DNA of 64,000 nucleotides from Pseudalkalibacillus sp052246725 (lineage in GTDB: Bacteria; Bacillota; Bacilli; Bacillales; Fictibacillaceae), in assembly GCA_052246725.1 (NCBI GenBank), contig JBQQCL010000001.1; one strand, 5' to 3'. Made by a program: the position numbers and the translations under genes. The notes under the pieces are model-generated. The model ran no database searches, was not told the origin of the DNA, and saw only the letters and a list, made by a program, of their open reading frames with translations. Of this stretch, positions 34,002-43,898 are shown in pieces (the stretch's first letter is position 1; every line of letters starts with the position of its first letter).

Positions 34002-35123
34002 TCAATTTAACTTGTTGTAGAGCTCAATGAGTCGTTCACTCTCTTTTTCCCAATTGTATTTCTCTGCAACTGCTTTTCTTCCGTTCTCTCCCAATCGCCT
34101 GCAGCGTTCAGGGTCTCCCAGTAATTCGAGGATCGCTCTTGAGACTTCCGCTTCATCCAGTGGATCGACGCATATCCCGCAATCATTGTCTTCGACGATT
34201 TCTTTCCAAAGCGGGAAGTTCGAGGCGATGACCGGTAACCCTGCTGACATATATTCAAACATTTTGATCGGCAAGGAAACGACAAAGCGCGGTTCCGGGT
34301 GCAGCAGGACTAATCCAACTTGCGATTCAGCAAGCGTCTGTTTCACTTCCACACGTGATAAAAATCCTCTATAATCGACATGTTTCCATCCAGATAACTG
34401 TTTTACCTCTTCTTCAAGTGCAGGCGGGGCAAAAGTACCACCAAGGACTAGTTCAGCGGGACGGACCTGATTAACCCACTCCATAGCGTTGATCATCTCG
34501 ACAATTCCTCTCAAGCGATAAATGCCTCCAAGGTAGACGACCTTACCACTTTCCAAACTCGACATTTCTCGTTCAGATCCTTCTTCATCAATAAGTTCTC
34601 GAAGAATCGGATAGTTATGGATCGTCACTGTATTTGGGTTAAAGGGACGGAATTTATCCATGATATAAGGCGTTGCGGTTACGACAGCATCGAAATTACT
34701 TGAAGCTTTCTTTTCATACCGCGCAAAAGCTTTCGACATCAGCTTCCGAACACGTTTCGGAATCCACTGCTTTGATAAAATCTGTTCCGGCACATCCTCA
34801 TGCACGTCATAGATCACTTTTTTCCCTAGCCTTTTCAACTTCACCCCGATTGGAATCAGCTCTGGATCATGAAAATGGTACACATCTGCATTCTCGGCTT
34901 TTGCTGCTTCGAATACAGATCGCGTCGTCTTTAAAATCCGCTCAACTGGATGTCTCGGACTAGATGATACGCCCACAATCTTGACCCCATATTCTGTTCG
35001 GTTTTCTTCTTTCGGGACGATGTAGCTTACGTCATGCCCATCTTTTGCAAGTGATTGGCACTCCTTGATGACGATCCGGGTGTCCAGTCCCGAATGTACG
35101 GATGTTATGTGACAAATCTTCAT
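34002..35123 (-). CDS. Glycosyltransferase, GT4 family
   Basis: A 373-residue GT-B enzyme. ATG 35123 is chosen (MKICHITSVHSGLDTRIVIKE), a few bases after the upstream gene ends; no strong ribosome binding site is seen, so coupling is likely. The acceptor domain is N-terminal and the donor domain carries VVYLGGIYRLRGIVEMI and the E-x7-E-like MFEYMSAGLPVIASNFPLWKEIVE. Sugar specificity unknown. Confidence 0.86.
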   Translation of the reverse strand: MKICHITSVHSGLDTRIVIKECQSLAKDGHDVSYIVPKEENRTEYGVKIVGVSSSPRHPVERILKTTRSVFEAAKAENADVYHFHDPELIPIGVKLKRLGKKVIYDVHEDVPEQILSKQWIPKRVRKLMSKAFARYEKKASSNFDAVVTATPYIMDKFRPFNPNTVTIHNYPILRELIDEEGSEREMSSLESGKVVYLGGIYRLRGIVEMINAMEWVNQVRPAELVLGGTFAPPALEEEVKQLSGWKHVDYRGFLSRVEVKQTLAESQVGLVLLHPEPRFVVSLPIKMFEYMSAGLPVIASNFPLWKEIVEDNDCGICVDPLDEAEVSRAILELLGDPERCRRLGENGRKAVAEKYNWEKESERLIELYNKLN

Positions 35124-35127
35124 TGGA

Positions 35128-36375
35128 TCAACAACTTTCAAATAGTTCAACTGGTTCTTCTTTAATATTTTCTTCTAAATCATCGACAATACTTCTCCAG
35201 GAATATTCCCTTTCTACGAATCGCCGTCCGTTCCAGGCTAGTTCTTCATAGTCTTCCTCACTCATCTCTGCACATTCAATCACTTTTTCGGCAAGATCCT
35301 CAGGGTTCTCAGGCTCAGAGATGATTCCGCATTTGTTTTGTGTGATCAGTTCTTCACTTTCTCCTACACCTGAAAAAATAACCGGAACGCCGGCAGACAA
35401 CGCAGGGAATATTTTAGAAGGTCGAGCACCCTTGAACAAATCGATGTTTTTCAATGTGACAAGGCTGAAATCCGTTATTGCATAGACATTTGGCATCTCA
35501 CTGACCGGTACAGGATCATGGAACGTGACATTCCGCAAATCCATCTCCTTCGCCATTTTAACGATTTTTTGTTTTTCAGGGCCATCGCCAATGAATAGAA
35601 ACGCGATATGATCCAATTGTCGATCCTGGATCAATTTTGCAGCCTTCAACACCGAATCCAACGCCTGAGCATACCCCATCCTTCCTGCGAAGGTGAAGAC
35701 CTTTTTCCCAGTCATATTCAACGCCTCAAGCTTTTCAGCATTCTCAATACCAGGCGTGAATTGGTCCGTGTTCACACCATTAGGCAGCAAGAAGACATCC
35801 TCTTCGCCTTTGCCTTGCTTAAGCATGTACTCCTTGATCCCTTCTGTTGCAGTTGCAATTTTCCAGGCCTTTTTATATAAAAATCGTTCAAGCTTTTCAG
35901 CCAATCGAATACAGGTTTCATTTTTCAAGATGCCAAGCTCCACAGCTGATTCAGGCCAAATATCCGCCACATTGAAGATGAACTTCGCCCGCTTCAATTT
36001 CGAAGCGATATACCCGGTGATTCCTAAAAACAATGGCGGTGACGTGCAGATGATGACGTCTGCGGGCTTTGCCTTAAACACAGAATAAAATGCACTGAAT
36101 GTAAAAGAAAAATAAGATCCAAGCCTGCGTAAGAAACTCCCTTTCGGAGAAGGATAGATCCACGTCCGATGAACAGGGATTCCGTCATAGTTCTCAAACT
36201 GATAAAACTTGCCCTTGTATTCTTCAGGAATTTCACCATGCGGGTGATGAGGGAATGCTGTCAGTACCTCTACTTGATGTCCGCGTGCGATCAATTCTTT
36301 TCCTATCTCATATAGTCTGATCTGGGGTGCACCAACTTCTGGTGGAAAGTTTTCACTTAATAGGATGATTCGCAT
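35128..36375 (-). CDS. Glycosyltransferase, GT4 family (WbuB-like)
   Basis: A 415-residue GT-B enzyme beginning MRIILLSENFPPEVGAPQIRLYEIGKELIARGHQVEVLT. Donor-site features include TFAGRMGYAQALDSVLKAA and KIFPALSAGVPVIFSGVGESEELI. WbuB-type enzymes add amino sugars to lipid-linked repeat units. It is translated just before the GT at 34002-35123. Confidence 0.87.
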   Translation of the reverse strand: MRIILLSENFPPEVGAPQIRLYEIGKELIARGHQVEVLTAFPHHPHGEIPEEYKGKFYQFENYDGIPVHRTWIYPSPKGSFLRRLGSYFSFTFSAFYSVFKAKPADVIICTSPPLFLGITGYIASKLKRAKFIFNVADIWPESAVELGILKNETCIRLAEKLERFLYKKAWKIATATEGIKEYMLKQGKGEEDVFLLPNGVNTDQFTPGIENAEKLEALNMTGKKVFTFAGRMGYAQALDSVLKAAKLIQDRQLDHIAFLFIGDGPEKQKIVKMAKEMDLRNVTFHDPVPVSEMPNVYAITDFSLVTLKNIDLFKGARPSKIFPALSAGVPVIFSGVGESEELITQNKCGIISEPENPEDLAEKVIECAEMSEEDYEELAWNGRRFVEREYSWRSIVDDLEENIKEEPVELFESC

Positions 36376-36426
36376 TTCTTCTCCCTCACTTGTCGAGTGA
36401 CTTTTGTACTGATTGGACCAACAATC

Positions 36427-37335
36427 TTAGAATTTATGATCAAGTTCGTTTATCATGCTGTTGATTCCAGCTTCAACGGAATAGACTGGCACCCATCCTG
36501 AAGCTTTTTTGAATTTAGAGTTATCGAGACAGCTCCGGTAGATGTCGCCTTTACGAGCTTCGATATGCTCAGGTGTGACATCTCTCCCCATCGCTTCAAT
36601 CATATGCTTGCATAGTTCGTTAATCGTGATTTCAGTGTTCGTGCTCAGGTTATACGTCCCGTTTGGCGTGTCTAGTGCATATAAATGAGCCCGCGCAATA
36701 TCTTCTACATAGATGAAGTCCCTTGTCTGATTCCCATCCCCTTCGATTTTCGGGGTCTTCCCTTCAGCAAGAAGATCGTAGAAAATCTTGATTACGCCAC
36801 CTTCACCTTTCGCGGTCTGCTTTGCTCCGAACACATTGGCATAGCGCAGAATGACAAATTCGATGCCGTACATGCCGGATAAAATCTCTACATACTTTTC
36901 AGCTGTCATTTTTGATATGCCATAAGGCGACATCGGTTCTAAAATACTCTCTTCCTTGATCGGTAATTGGTCATTGTCACCGTAAACTGCTGCCGATGAT
37001 GCGAAGATGACCTTCTTAACATTTGCTTTTTTCGCGAATTCTACTACTTTAATGGTTCCAGCAATGTTCTGCTCCATATCAAACATCGGGTCTTGAACAG
37101 AGACAGGGACCTGGATCTGAGCTGCGAGGTGGATAATGACATCAATATCGTCTACCCCTTTCAAATCTGAAAGGTTCTGGATGTCACCCTTATAGAAGGT
37201 GTCATCTTGTCCGATATTGTCGGGATTGCCTGTAGACAAATTGTCCACAATCAATACCTGATGCCCTTTTTCCTTCAAAAGATCTTTCGTGTATGTTCCA
37301 ATGAAGCCTGCCCCGCCTGTTAGTAAGACCTTCAT
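36427..37335 (-). CDS. NAD-dependent sugar epimerase (UDP-glucose 4-epimerase-like)
   Basis: A 302-residue extended short-chain dehydrogenase. Rossmann motif GGAGFIGTYTKDLL at the N-terminus, catalytic Tyr and Lys in SPYGISKMTAEKY, Ser in FASSAAVYGD, and the substrate-side RYANVFG. It would supply a UDP-sugar (galactose or N-acetyl form) for this cluster. A GGAGG site precedes the ATG. Confidence 0.9.
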   Translation of the reverse strand: MKVLLTGGAGFIGTYTKDLLKEKGHQVLIVDNLSTGNPDNIGQDDTFYKGDIQNLSDLKGVDDIDVIIHLAAQIQVPVSVQDPMFDMEQNIAGTIKVVEFAKKANVKKVIFASSAAVYGDNDQLPIKEESILEPMSPYGISKMTAEKYVEILSGMYGIEFVILRYANVFGAKQTAKGEGGVIKIFYDLLAEGKTPKIEGDGNQTRDFIYVEDIARAHLYALDTPNGTYNLSTNTEITINELCKHMIEAMGRDVTPEHIEARKGDIYRSCLDNSKFKKASGWVPVYSVEAGINSMINELDHKF

Positions 37336-37350
37336 TCAGAAAACCTCCGA

Positions 37351-38685
37351 TTATCTGTCAGCCATTTTCGTTTTCAATTGCTTGAATAAATTTGAATAGA
37401 GATAAAGATCCTCTCTTTGTATCAAAAGGAAACTGCGATAATTTGAACTTGTCACTTTCTTATATAAATAGATCTTGATAATAAGGCTTAAAATATAAGT
37501 TGCCGTAGTCGCTACGGCTGCCCCTACCACACCGTAAAGAGGTATCAAATAGATGTTCAAACCGACGTTGAATAAAACGTTGAAGAGTGAAACATACATG
37601 TTCACCTCAGGTTTCCCACGTCCGGCGATATCATTTGATAGGAGCCTGTCGATCGATAATGCCGCTACTCCGGGGATGAGCCATTTCAACAGGCTTGAAC
37701 TCTTTTCATACTGAGCCCCGAATAACAAATCGATCACCCAATCGGCAAAGAAAAAAACACCAATCGTCAACAACAGTACAAAGACTAAAAAGTTTCTCGT
37801 CAATATCGATGTAACGCGATTGCGGTCCCTTTCATCATCAACCGATGCGATCCTGGGAAGCAGGACCGTCGATAGGGATTGCGATAGTATCGATATTCGC
37901 TCCCCGATATTGACGGCTGTCACATAAACTCCTACTGCTGCAGGGTTCAGAAAGTAACCTAACAAAAGAAGGTCAATTCGATAGTTTAAAAAAGACATCA
38001 CGTTACTTATATGTGCTTTCAATCCAAACATGACTGACTTTTTGAAGTATGCAAGATTGAAAACCCCTTTTTCATACCTGAAGCCGAATTTGGCATACAG
38101 GATATAAACAATTGAAACTGTCGTGATCAAATGCCCTAAAATAAAGGCTACGACAGCTCCAGTGAGTCCATAATCCAACACAATGATGAATAAGCTAACA
38201 AAAAACAAAGTACCTAATTGCGTAATGATCAATATCGTGTTAAACACACCGAATTGCTGTAATCCCTGGAATACGGTCTGAAAATAGATATTCAAAAACA
38301 TGAACGGCAATGCGATCAAGCTCAATAACAAAAATGTTGTTGATGCTTCTTCAAAAAATTGATCTGAAAAAAAGAGCGCAATCACCATTCCGATCAGAAT
38401 CGAAACAAAACTTAAGAAAATACCAATATATAAATTGTTTTTTACTGCTGAATCAACGTCGATCTCTTCACGACTTACATAATAGATCGTCGATGTATTG
38501 ACCCCTAGATTCAAAAACGTCATTAACAACTGGGGCAATAAGATAACGAGTGTATATTGACCTTGTCCGGATGGGCCAAGAAATCTTGCGAGTACGATCA
38601 ATAGCAACATCCCAAGAAGGATACTGGTGAATTGTCGTGTAATCGTGATAAAACTGTTTTTCGCAAAGCTATTCCTAGCCTTCAT
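37351..38685 (-). CDS. Lipid-linked oligosaccharide flippase (Wzx, MOP superfamily)
   Basis: A 444-residue membrane protein with about 12-14 helices, N-terminal KNSFITITRQFTSILLGMLLLIVLARFLGPSGQGQYTLV typical of Polysacc_synt proteins. It would flip undecaprenyl-linked repeat units to the outer face. AGGAGG lies upstream and the gene overlaps the end of the preceding glycosyltransferase by 11 bp. Confidence 0.9.
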   Translation of the reverse strand: MKARNSFAKNSFITITRQFTSILLGMLLLIVLARFLGPSGQGQYTLVILLPQLLMTFLNLGVNTSTIYYVSREEIDVDSAVKNNLYIGIFLSFVSILIGMVIALFFSDQFFEEASTTFLLLSLIALPFMFLNIYFQTVFQGLQQFGVFNTILIITQLGTLFFVSLFIIVLDYGLTGAVVAFILGHLITTVSIVYILYAKFGFRYEKGVFNLAYFKKSVMFGLKAHISNVMSFLNYRIDLLLLGYFLNPAAVGVYVTAVNIGERISILSQSLSTVLLPRIASVDDERDRNRVTSILTRNFLVFVLLLTIGVFFFADWVIDLLFGAQYEKSSSLLKWLIPGVAALSIDRLLSNDIAGRGKPEVNMYVSLFNVLFNVGLNIYLIPLYGVVGAAVATTATYILSLIIKIYLYKKVTSSNYRSFLLIQREDLYLYSNLFKQLKTKMADR

Positions 38686-39946
38686 GTTGTTGGTTTCCTC
38701 CTAATAGGACTAGTTGCTTGGAAAATTCAGCGTAATTTTTCTCTGCATTATAATTTTCATCCCACATTTCATAGGCATGTTTACTTGCTGAATCATATTC
38801 AAGGTCCGACATAGCAGCAAACGCCTCGATTGCCTCCGCAATTTGCTCTGGTGAGGCCTCCTTCTCCAGCAGCTTTCCGTTCTGATCATTGACCAGTTCG
38901 GACGTACCTCCAACATCTGTTGCCACTACAGGGATCCCGCAACTGAACGCTTCCATGATCGAAACCGGGACTCCCTCGCTCGCACTCACATTCATGAATA
39001 GATCAACCGGGGTCTGTTGATAGTACGTTCGAATTTGAGCATTATTCATAAACCCGAGAAACTCCCACTCCACATTAGTTGGAAGTTTTTCTGTTGCGAG
39101 TTCATTAAGCTGATCCCATAACGGACCATTTCCTATATGCGTCCACTTCACGTTCAGCTTTGTTCGATTCAATGCTTCAATGAGCAGATCCAATCGTTTC
39201 ACATCGACCATATAAGAGCACGTGACGATGTGGAGTTGCTCCTCCTTATTCTGGGGATTGGTTTGTTCTCCCCCGACTGTTCCCAGTCTACTAACCGAAA
39301 GTTTAGCCGGAATTAAGTGAGGATGTTGATTTTGTAAATAATTTTTCCCATCAGCCGAAATGGTGTAAATCTTGTAAAGGTTCGTAATAGTCTTTCCTTG
39401 TAATGGAAGGTACGGCGGTGTATGTCTATAAGCGTATAAGTCTCCTCCATGTGCTCTTGAAACACCCTTAATAGCTTCCCCATATTTTTCCTTAAGCATT
39501 CCTATAGCAACCGCAGCTGGACTTAGCCAATAGGAATAGAAAACACACTCTGAAAGGTTTGTGTTGTTTTTCACATAATGACGTTCAATTTGATTCCGGA
39601 TTTTAACCGCCATACCTAACCAACTGATCAAGTTCAAAATTCCAGGCAGTCCATATTGTCGTGCTGAACCATATTCATTAATGAACCATTTCATAGCCTG
39701 AGCATCAGACAATAAAGTAAGCCTGTGAAAATAGGCAAGTGTTTTGAAGTTTTTATTGCTTTGTTTAAATGGTTTTACTTGGGCGTTCTCAGGCACTTCT
39801 CTTTGTTCGTTCTCAGACGTATATGCTACAGGAGATATTATGATTTTATGGAAGTCCTTGTGTAGATATTGTAGTTCAGTCTCAAAAAAATGTTCTCCAG
39901 GCATGTATGGAAAGTTTTGTGTTAATACGATCAAGGTCGAATTCAT
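38675..39946 (-). CDS. Glycosyltransferase, GT4 family
   Basis: A 423-residue GT-B enzyme. The donor domain shows LHIVTCSYMVDVKRLDLLIEALNR and SEGVPVSIMEAFSCGIPVVATDVGGTSELV. GAGGGA precedes ATG 39946. It is the first gene of the cluster that runs down to 31835; its promoter must lie in 39947-40192. Sugar specificity unknown. Confidence 0.87.
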   Translation of the reverse strand: MNSTLIVLTQNFPYMPGEHFFETELQYLHKDFHKIIISPVAYTSENEQREVPENAQVKPFKQSNKNFKTLAYFHRLTLLSDAQAMKWFINEYGSARQYGLPGILNLISWLGMAVKIRNQIERHYVKNNTNLSECVFYSYWLSPAAVAIGMLKEKYGEAIKGVSRAHGGDLYAYRHTPPYLPLQGKTITNLYKIYTISADGKNYLQNQHPHLIPAKLSVSRLGTVGGEQTNPQNKEEQLHIVTCSYMVDVKRLDLLIEALNRTKLNVKWTHIGNGPLWDQLNELATEKLPTNVEWEFLGFMNNAQIRTYYQQTPVDLFMNVSASEGVPVSIMEAFSCGIPVVATDVGGTSELVNDQNGKLLEKEASPEQIAEAIEAFAAMSDLEYDSASKHAYEMWDENYNAEKNYAEFSKQLVLLGGNQQHEG

Positions 39947-40192
39947 AGAAAATCCCTCATTTTTTCGTTAGTTTAATTTTTAGCAGATTGGTTCACTTTT
40001 TATACCAAATGTTAAAAGGGTTTTGAGATAGCTTTTCCGAAACATTGACTTCCTCAGATAAGAAGTTACCCTATCACTAATTAATTCTTCGTGTGTGTGG
40101 AATAAATATTGACGACATTTCTAGTGATGATTATAGAAGTATGATAAAAAGATACATATTTATTCTCAAAAAAAAAAGCTTATCAAATTAAA
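39947..40192. other. AT-rich intergenic region upstream of the first polysaccharide cluster
   Basis: No gene is seen. It contains long A-tracts (around 40169-40200). It must hold the promoter of the 39946-31835 cluster, but I see no strong match to a particular sigma factor. Confidence 0.4.
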
Positions 40193-40228
40193 AAAAAGCA
40201 GAAAAACAAGATGTTTTTCTGCTTTTTG
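40193..40228. terminator. tagA: Terminator after tagA
   Basis: AAAGCAGAAAAACA and TGTTTTTCTGCTTT form a 14-bp stem with a 3-nt loop; T runs flank it on both strands. It lies 20 bp past the tagA stop. Confidence 0.85.
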
Positions 40229-40247
40229 ATTCGTACATATTATTCGC

Positions 40248-41018
40248 TTATTTACCATTTTCAACTTTTTCTTTAAAAACCTTTAATAAAAACTTGGGTA
40301 ATTCTAACATCCTTTTAATTCGCCACGGTTGGGTGACAAGTCTATAAAACCATTCCAGGTTAAGTTTCCTCCACATAAGAGGGGCCCTTTTCACTTCACC
40401 TGACAGGACATCAAAGCTCCCTCCAACTCCCATAAAAATACCTTTATTGAAATGATCAATGTTTTCGTAAATCCATTTTTCTTGTCGAGGACAGCCAAGT
40501 CCCACAAAAACTAGATCAGGCTGAAGTTTCTTAATTTCATTACGAATTTCTACACTTTCTTTATTAGTGAAGTAACCATCACGGTATCCCTGTACTTGTA
40601 AACCTGGAAATTTCAGCTGTACGTTTTCGACAGCCTTTTTGATTGTTGTATTTTTAGCTCCTAAAAAGTAAACGTTATGTTTATTCTTAGCAGCGGTCTG
40701 AAGAAGGTCAATCATTGTTTCAAATCCAGTAATTCGTTCAAGTATTGGCTTATCCAATATTTTTGACGCAATTTTAATTCCCACGCCATCAGGTGTTACA
40801 TAGGAAGCTTCCTGAATAATTCGTTTAAAGTATGAGTCCTTAAAGGTCTGCATCACTATCTCAGGATTAGCCGTAATAATAAACTTCTTTTCTTTCCGCT
40901 CAATATGAGTTGTAATTATGTCTAAAAATTGATCTCTTGTTGTATTTATGAAAGGAACCTCTAGAATTTCAACTTGATCCTTTTTACCAATTATGGTCTT
41001 ATCCAAAATATTTTCCAT
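40248..41018 (-). CDS. tagA: WecG/TagA/CpsF glycosyltransferase (wall teichoic acid linkage unit)
   Basis: A 256-residue GT26 enzyme: TANPEIVMQ, SYVTPDGVGIKIASKIL with the catalytic-region Asp, VYFLGAK, PDLVFVGLGCPRQEKWI, MGVGGSFDVLSGEVKRAP and a C-terminal basic WFYRLVTQPWRIKRM membrane-association tail. TagA transfers ManNAc to GlcNAc-PP-undecaprenol, the first committed wall teichoic acid step. It stands alone here with its own terminator and a PhoP-like box upstream. Confidence 0.92.
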   Translation of the reverse strand: MENILDKTIIGKKDQVEILEVPFINTTRDQFLDIITTHIERKEKKFIITANPEIVMQTFKDSYFKRIIQEASYVTPDGVGIKIASKILDKPILERITGFETMIDLLQTAAKNKHNVYFLGAKNTTIKKAVENVQLKFPGLQVQGYRDGYFTNKESVEIRNEIKKLQPDLVFVGLGCPRQEKWIYENIDHFNKGIFMGVGGSFDVLSGEVKRAPLMWRKLNLEWFYRLVTQPWRIKRMLELPKFLLKVFKEKVENGK

Positions 41019-41045
41019 AAGAGCATCACCTAAATTTACTGACTT

Positions 41046-41062
41046 TTAACACTGTATTAACA
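41046..41062. promoter_or_regulatory. tagA: PhoP-box-like direct repeat upstream of tagA
   Basis: TTAACA-N5-TTAACA, an exact 11-bp period, 27 bp upstream of the tagA start. The B. subtilis PhoP target is direct repeats of TT(A/T/C)A(A/C)A-like hexamers at this spacing, and PhoP represses tagA and tagD under phosphate starvation. Confidence 0.65.
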
Positions 41063-41176
41063 CAAGGTCAATACTCCTATGTATTATCATCATTAGAAGG
41101 ATAAATGTAAAGGTCTTCAGCAAAAATGTAATATAAGCGTAATTGGTGCCTTTTACTTTTGAAGGAAGATTTTACA

Positions 41177-42325
41177 CTATTTTTCTTTAAAGACATCTGG
41201 ACGGGACTCTCTCATTCCAAAATGAAAAAGAATTGCTTCTACAATACGCTTTGACGCATTTCCATCGCCATAAGGGTTAGAAGCTTTAGCCATCTTATTG
41301 TATGCCACTCTATCAATCAAAAGTTCATTCGCCATATTAAAAATATCCTCTTCATTGGTTCCAGCCAATTTCAATGTACCTGCTTGAATCCCTTCAGGAC
41401 GCTCGGTTGTGTTACGTAAAACAAGGACTGGAACACCTAAAGACGGAGCTTCTTCCTGAACACCGCCAGAATCCGTCATAATAAGCTCTGCTCTTGATGC
41501 GAAGTTGTGAAAATCAATAACTTCAAGAGGATCAATCAAGTGAATCCGGTCATTCCCACCTAAAATGTCCTTTGAAATCTCTCTAACAGCTGGGTTCAGA
41601 TGTACTGGATAGACAACCTGAAGATGATTATGCTCTTCTACTAGTCGTTTAACAGCACCGAAGATGTTCTTCATTGGTTCCCCTACATTCTCTCTTCTGT
41701 GTGCTGTCAAAAGAATCATCCTGTCTTCCCCGATATGTTGCAAAACTTCATTGGTATAATCAGTCTTAACAGTTGTTTTCAAAGCATCTATTGCTGTATT
41801 CCCAGTTAAGTAGATAGACGTTTCATTTTTATTTTCTTGAATTAAATTTTGATAGGATTTTTCAGTTGGTGTAAAATGCAAATCTGATAATACCCCTGTA
41901 AGCTGACGGTTCATCTCCTCTGGATATGGGGAGTACTTGTGCCAAGTCCTTAAACCTGCTTCTACATGTCCCACTGTAATTTGATTATAAAAAGCAGCCA
42001 AACTGGCAACAAAAGTGGTCGTCGTATCACCATGTACGAGAACGATGTCAGGTTGAGCTTTCCTCATGACATCTTCAAGCCCTTCAAGGGCACGTGTAGT
42101 TACTCCCCCTAAAGTTTGCCTTTCTTTCATGATATTCAAGTCATAATCGGGGGTAACTCCGAAAGTAGCCAGAACCTGATCCAACATTTCGCGATGTTGG
42201 GCAGTTACAGTCACAATAGGCTCTATTTGTTCTGTATATTTTTCCAACTCCAATACGAGAGGAGCCATTTTAATAGCCTCAGGACGTGTTCCAAAGACGG
42301 TCATTACCTTTAATTTTGTGTTCAT
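41177..42325 (-). CDS. mnaA: UDP-N-acetylglucosamine 2-epimerase (non-hydrolysing), MnaA type
   Basis: A 382-residue enzyme converting UDP-GlcNAc to UDP-ManNAc, the TagA donor. Signatures: VFGTRPEAIKMAPL, VHGDTTTTFVASLAAFY, HVEAGLRTW, LLTAHRRENVG, and MTDSGGVQEEAPSLGVPVLVLRNTTERPEG. Start ATG 42325 is spaced 6 nt from AGGGGA. A second, different epimerase lies at 57526-58578. Confidence 0.94.
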   Translation of the reverse strand: MNTKLKVMTVFGTRPEAIKMAPLVLELEKYTEQIEPIVTVTAQHREMLDQVLATFGVTPDYDLNIMKERQTLGGVTTRALEGLEDVMRKAQPDIVLVHGDTTTTFVASLAAFYNQITVGHVEAGLRTWHKYSPYPEEMNRQLTGVLSDLHFTPTEKSYQNLIQENKNETSIYLTGNTAIDALKTTVKTDYTNEVLQHIGEDRMILLTAHRRENVGEPMKNIFGAVKRLVEEHNHLQVVYPVHLNPAVREISKDILGGNDRIHLIDPLEVIDFHNFASRAELIMTDSGGVQEEAPSLGVPVLVLRNTTERPEGIQAGTLKLAGTNEEDIFNMANELLIDRVAYNKMAKASNPYGDGNASKRIVEAILFHFGMRESRPDVFKEK

Positions 42326-42403
42326 TATCATTCCCCTATCAATTTATAACATTTGTATACATTTTATATCAGAATCTACAATTTGTTAATTTTTTCTATA
42401 AGA

Positions 42404-42486
42404 AAGGTGCTGTCCCAAAAGAGTCTGAGTCACTGCGAATTTAACAATATTTGGGGAAGTTCACACTTTTTTTAGGACAGTCCCTT
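42404..42486. repeat. Short inverted-repeat element (copy A)
   Basis: AAGGTGCTGTCC at 42404-42415 and GGACAGTCCCTT at 42475-42486 form imperfect terminal inverted repeats around 83 bp. Internal sequence (GTCTGAGT..CTGCGAA..TTAACAA) matches copy B at 43766-43897. It may act as terminator for the acyltransferase-to-mnaA interval. Confidence 0.7.
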
Positions 42487-42544
42487 AACAACTGATTAAA
42501 ATTATTAAAGGATTATTGTTAGTAGAGTTACGAATGTACTAAAT

Positions 42545-43594
42545 TCACCGTGTTACAGGAGAATCCATCGCACTTGATCGAACGATATGATTCTTTTGTT
42601 TCTTCTGTGTTTTTCCAACTATATACGAGCCGAAAGGCAGCATTGAAATCATTTTAATTATCCCCATAGATAATAGGAGACTTACAAAGAACAACCCGAT
42701 CACACGTGTACTTGTATGTTCAAAAAAGTTTGCTGTATAAGGGCCAACATATCGCTGGACTTGCCAGTGCAATAAATAAATTCCGAATGAATAATTACTG
42801 ATCGTATTTATAATTTTCGAGTTAGGAACGAATTTTCCAAACGTAAGAATCGCCAGACTCCCTAAAATGACAAATGGGAATAAATCGAACCGTTTAGAAT
42901 TAACACTTGTAAAACCGAATTTATAATTCATTGCAATGAAATACACAGCGATCAATACACCGGTCAGAATGTACCATTTATATTTTCTTGAGAATTCAAT
43001 GACCTTTTTATAATGGCGTCCAATCAAATAACCTGTAGTGAAATAACCAAACCAGGCTGTGAATGGCAGTTTCAAATAATGCCGGTTATCCTTTATGAAT
43101 GCTAAATCTGAGTAATTCAAAAAGTGAAGGTGAGCAAACATAACGACATAACTGAGCGGCAGCAAAATTTTCATCGGAATATTGAACTTAATGACTAAAT
43201 AATGCAAGATGTAAAATTGCAAAATGATCAACACAAAATACCCTTCAAACATACCGAACAAAACGTTATCAAGAACTTTATCCTTCAACTGGATCGAACC
43301 GCTCAAATTAAATGTGACCAGTGCATCTATAATGGCGAACGAAACAAAGGGAAAGTAGATCCACTTTATTCGTTTGCGGAAAAACCCCTCTCCTAAACGA
43401 TCGGGATAACGATTTGCCAAAATAATTTCTGATAAGACAATGAACGTTGGAGTTGCGTAACAAAATAACAGTCGAGCCAGGTTATAAAATTCAGATTGCG
43501 GATAACCTGCAGAAATCCCTGTTTGAGTAGTACTATGAAGAAAGACAATACTCAAGCAAGCAATAAAGCGTAATAGGTTCCATTCCTTTATCAT
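42545..43594 (-). CDS. Acyltransferase family 3 membrane protein (OafA type)
   Basis: A 349-residue protein with about 10 membrane helices. MIKEWNLLRFIACLSIVFLHSTTQ carries the family Arg and the conserved His; a second conserved patch is YLLHWQVQRYVG. Such proteins O-acetylate cell-surface sugars. ATG 43594 lies 6 nt from AGGTGATA. It stands alone between teichoic acid genes, so wall teichoic acid or a surface polysaccharide may be the target. Confidence 0.85.
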   Translation of the reverse strand: MIKEWNLLRFIACLSIVFLHSTTQTGISAGYPQSEFYNLARLLFCYATPTFIVLSEIILANRYPDRLGEGFFRKRIKWIYFPFVSFAIIDALVTFNLSGSIQLKDKVLDNVLFGMFEGYFVLIILQFYILHYLVIKFNIPMKILLPLSYVVMFAHLHFLNYSDLAFIKDNRHYLKLPFTAWFGYFTTGYLIGRHYKKVIEFSRKYKWYILTGVLIAVYFIAMNYKFGFTSVNSKRFDLFPFVILGSLAILTFGKFVPNSKIINTISNYSFGIYLLHWQVQRYVGPYTANFFEHTSTRVIGLFFVSLLLSMGIIKMISMLPFGSYIVGKTQKKQKNHIVRSSAMDSPVTR

Positions 43595-43765
43595 ACTTAT
43601 CACCTACGAACTAAAGTGTGTTTGTCGAATTCTGTCGAATACCCATCATACTAAGATACATTAACAAAACGATTTTAGTGTCGCAACGCAATATTCCAAA
43701 TCATTACAAAATCTTAATAAGGTTCAAACCTCCAAAAGGTTGCATAAAGCGCTTATGCAAACAAA

Positions 43766-43897
43766 AAAGAAGGAGCTGTCCAATAAGTGTCTGAGTCTCT
43801 CCGAACTTAACAACATTTTGAGAAAAATCGTGGTTTTGATACAAAATGTTGTGTTGGAGGTGTCTGACACTTTTCTTTTTGGACAGCCCCTTCTTTG
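43766..43897. repeat. Short inverted-repeat element (copy B)
   Basis: AAAGAAGGAGCTGTCCAA and TTGGACAGCCCCTTCTTT form 18-bp terminal inverted repeats (one mismatch) enclosing 132 bp. It begins one base after the tagH stop codon and would work as its terminator. Internal AAATGTT/AACATTT words also pair. It has no coding capacity, so it is MITE-like. The rest of 43595-43765 shows no feature. Confidence 0.8.
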
Positions 43898-43898
43898 T

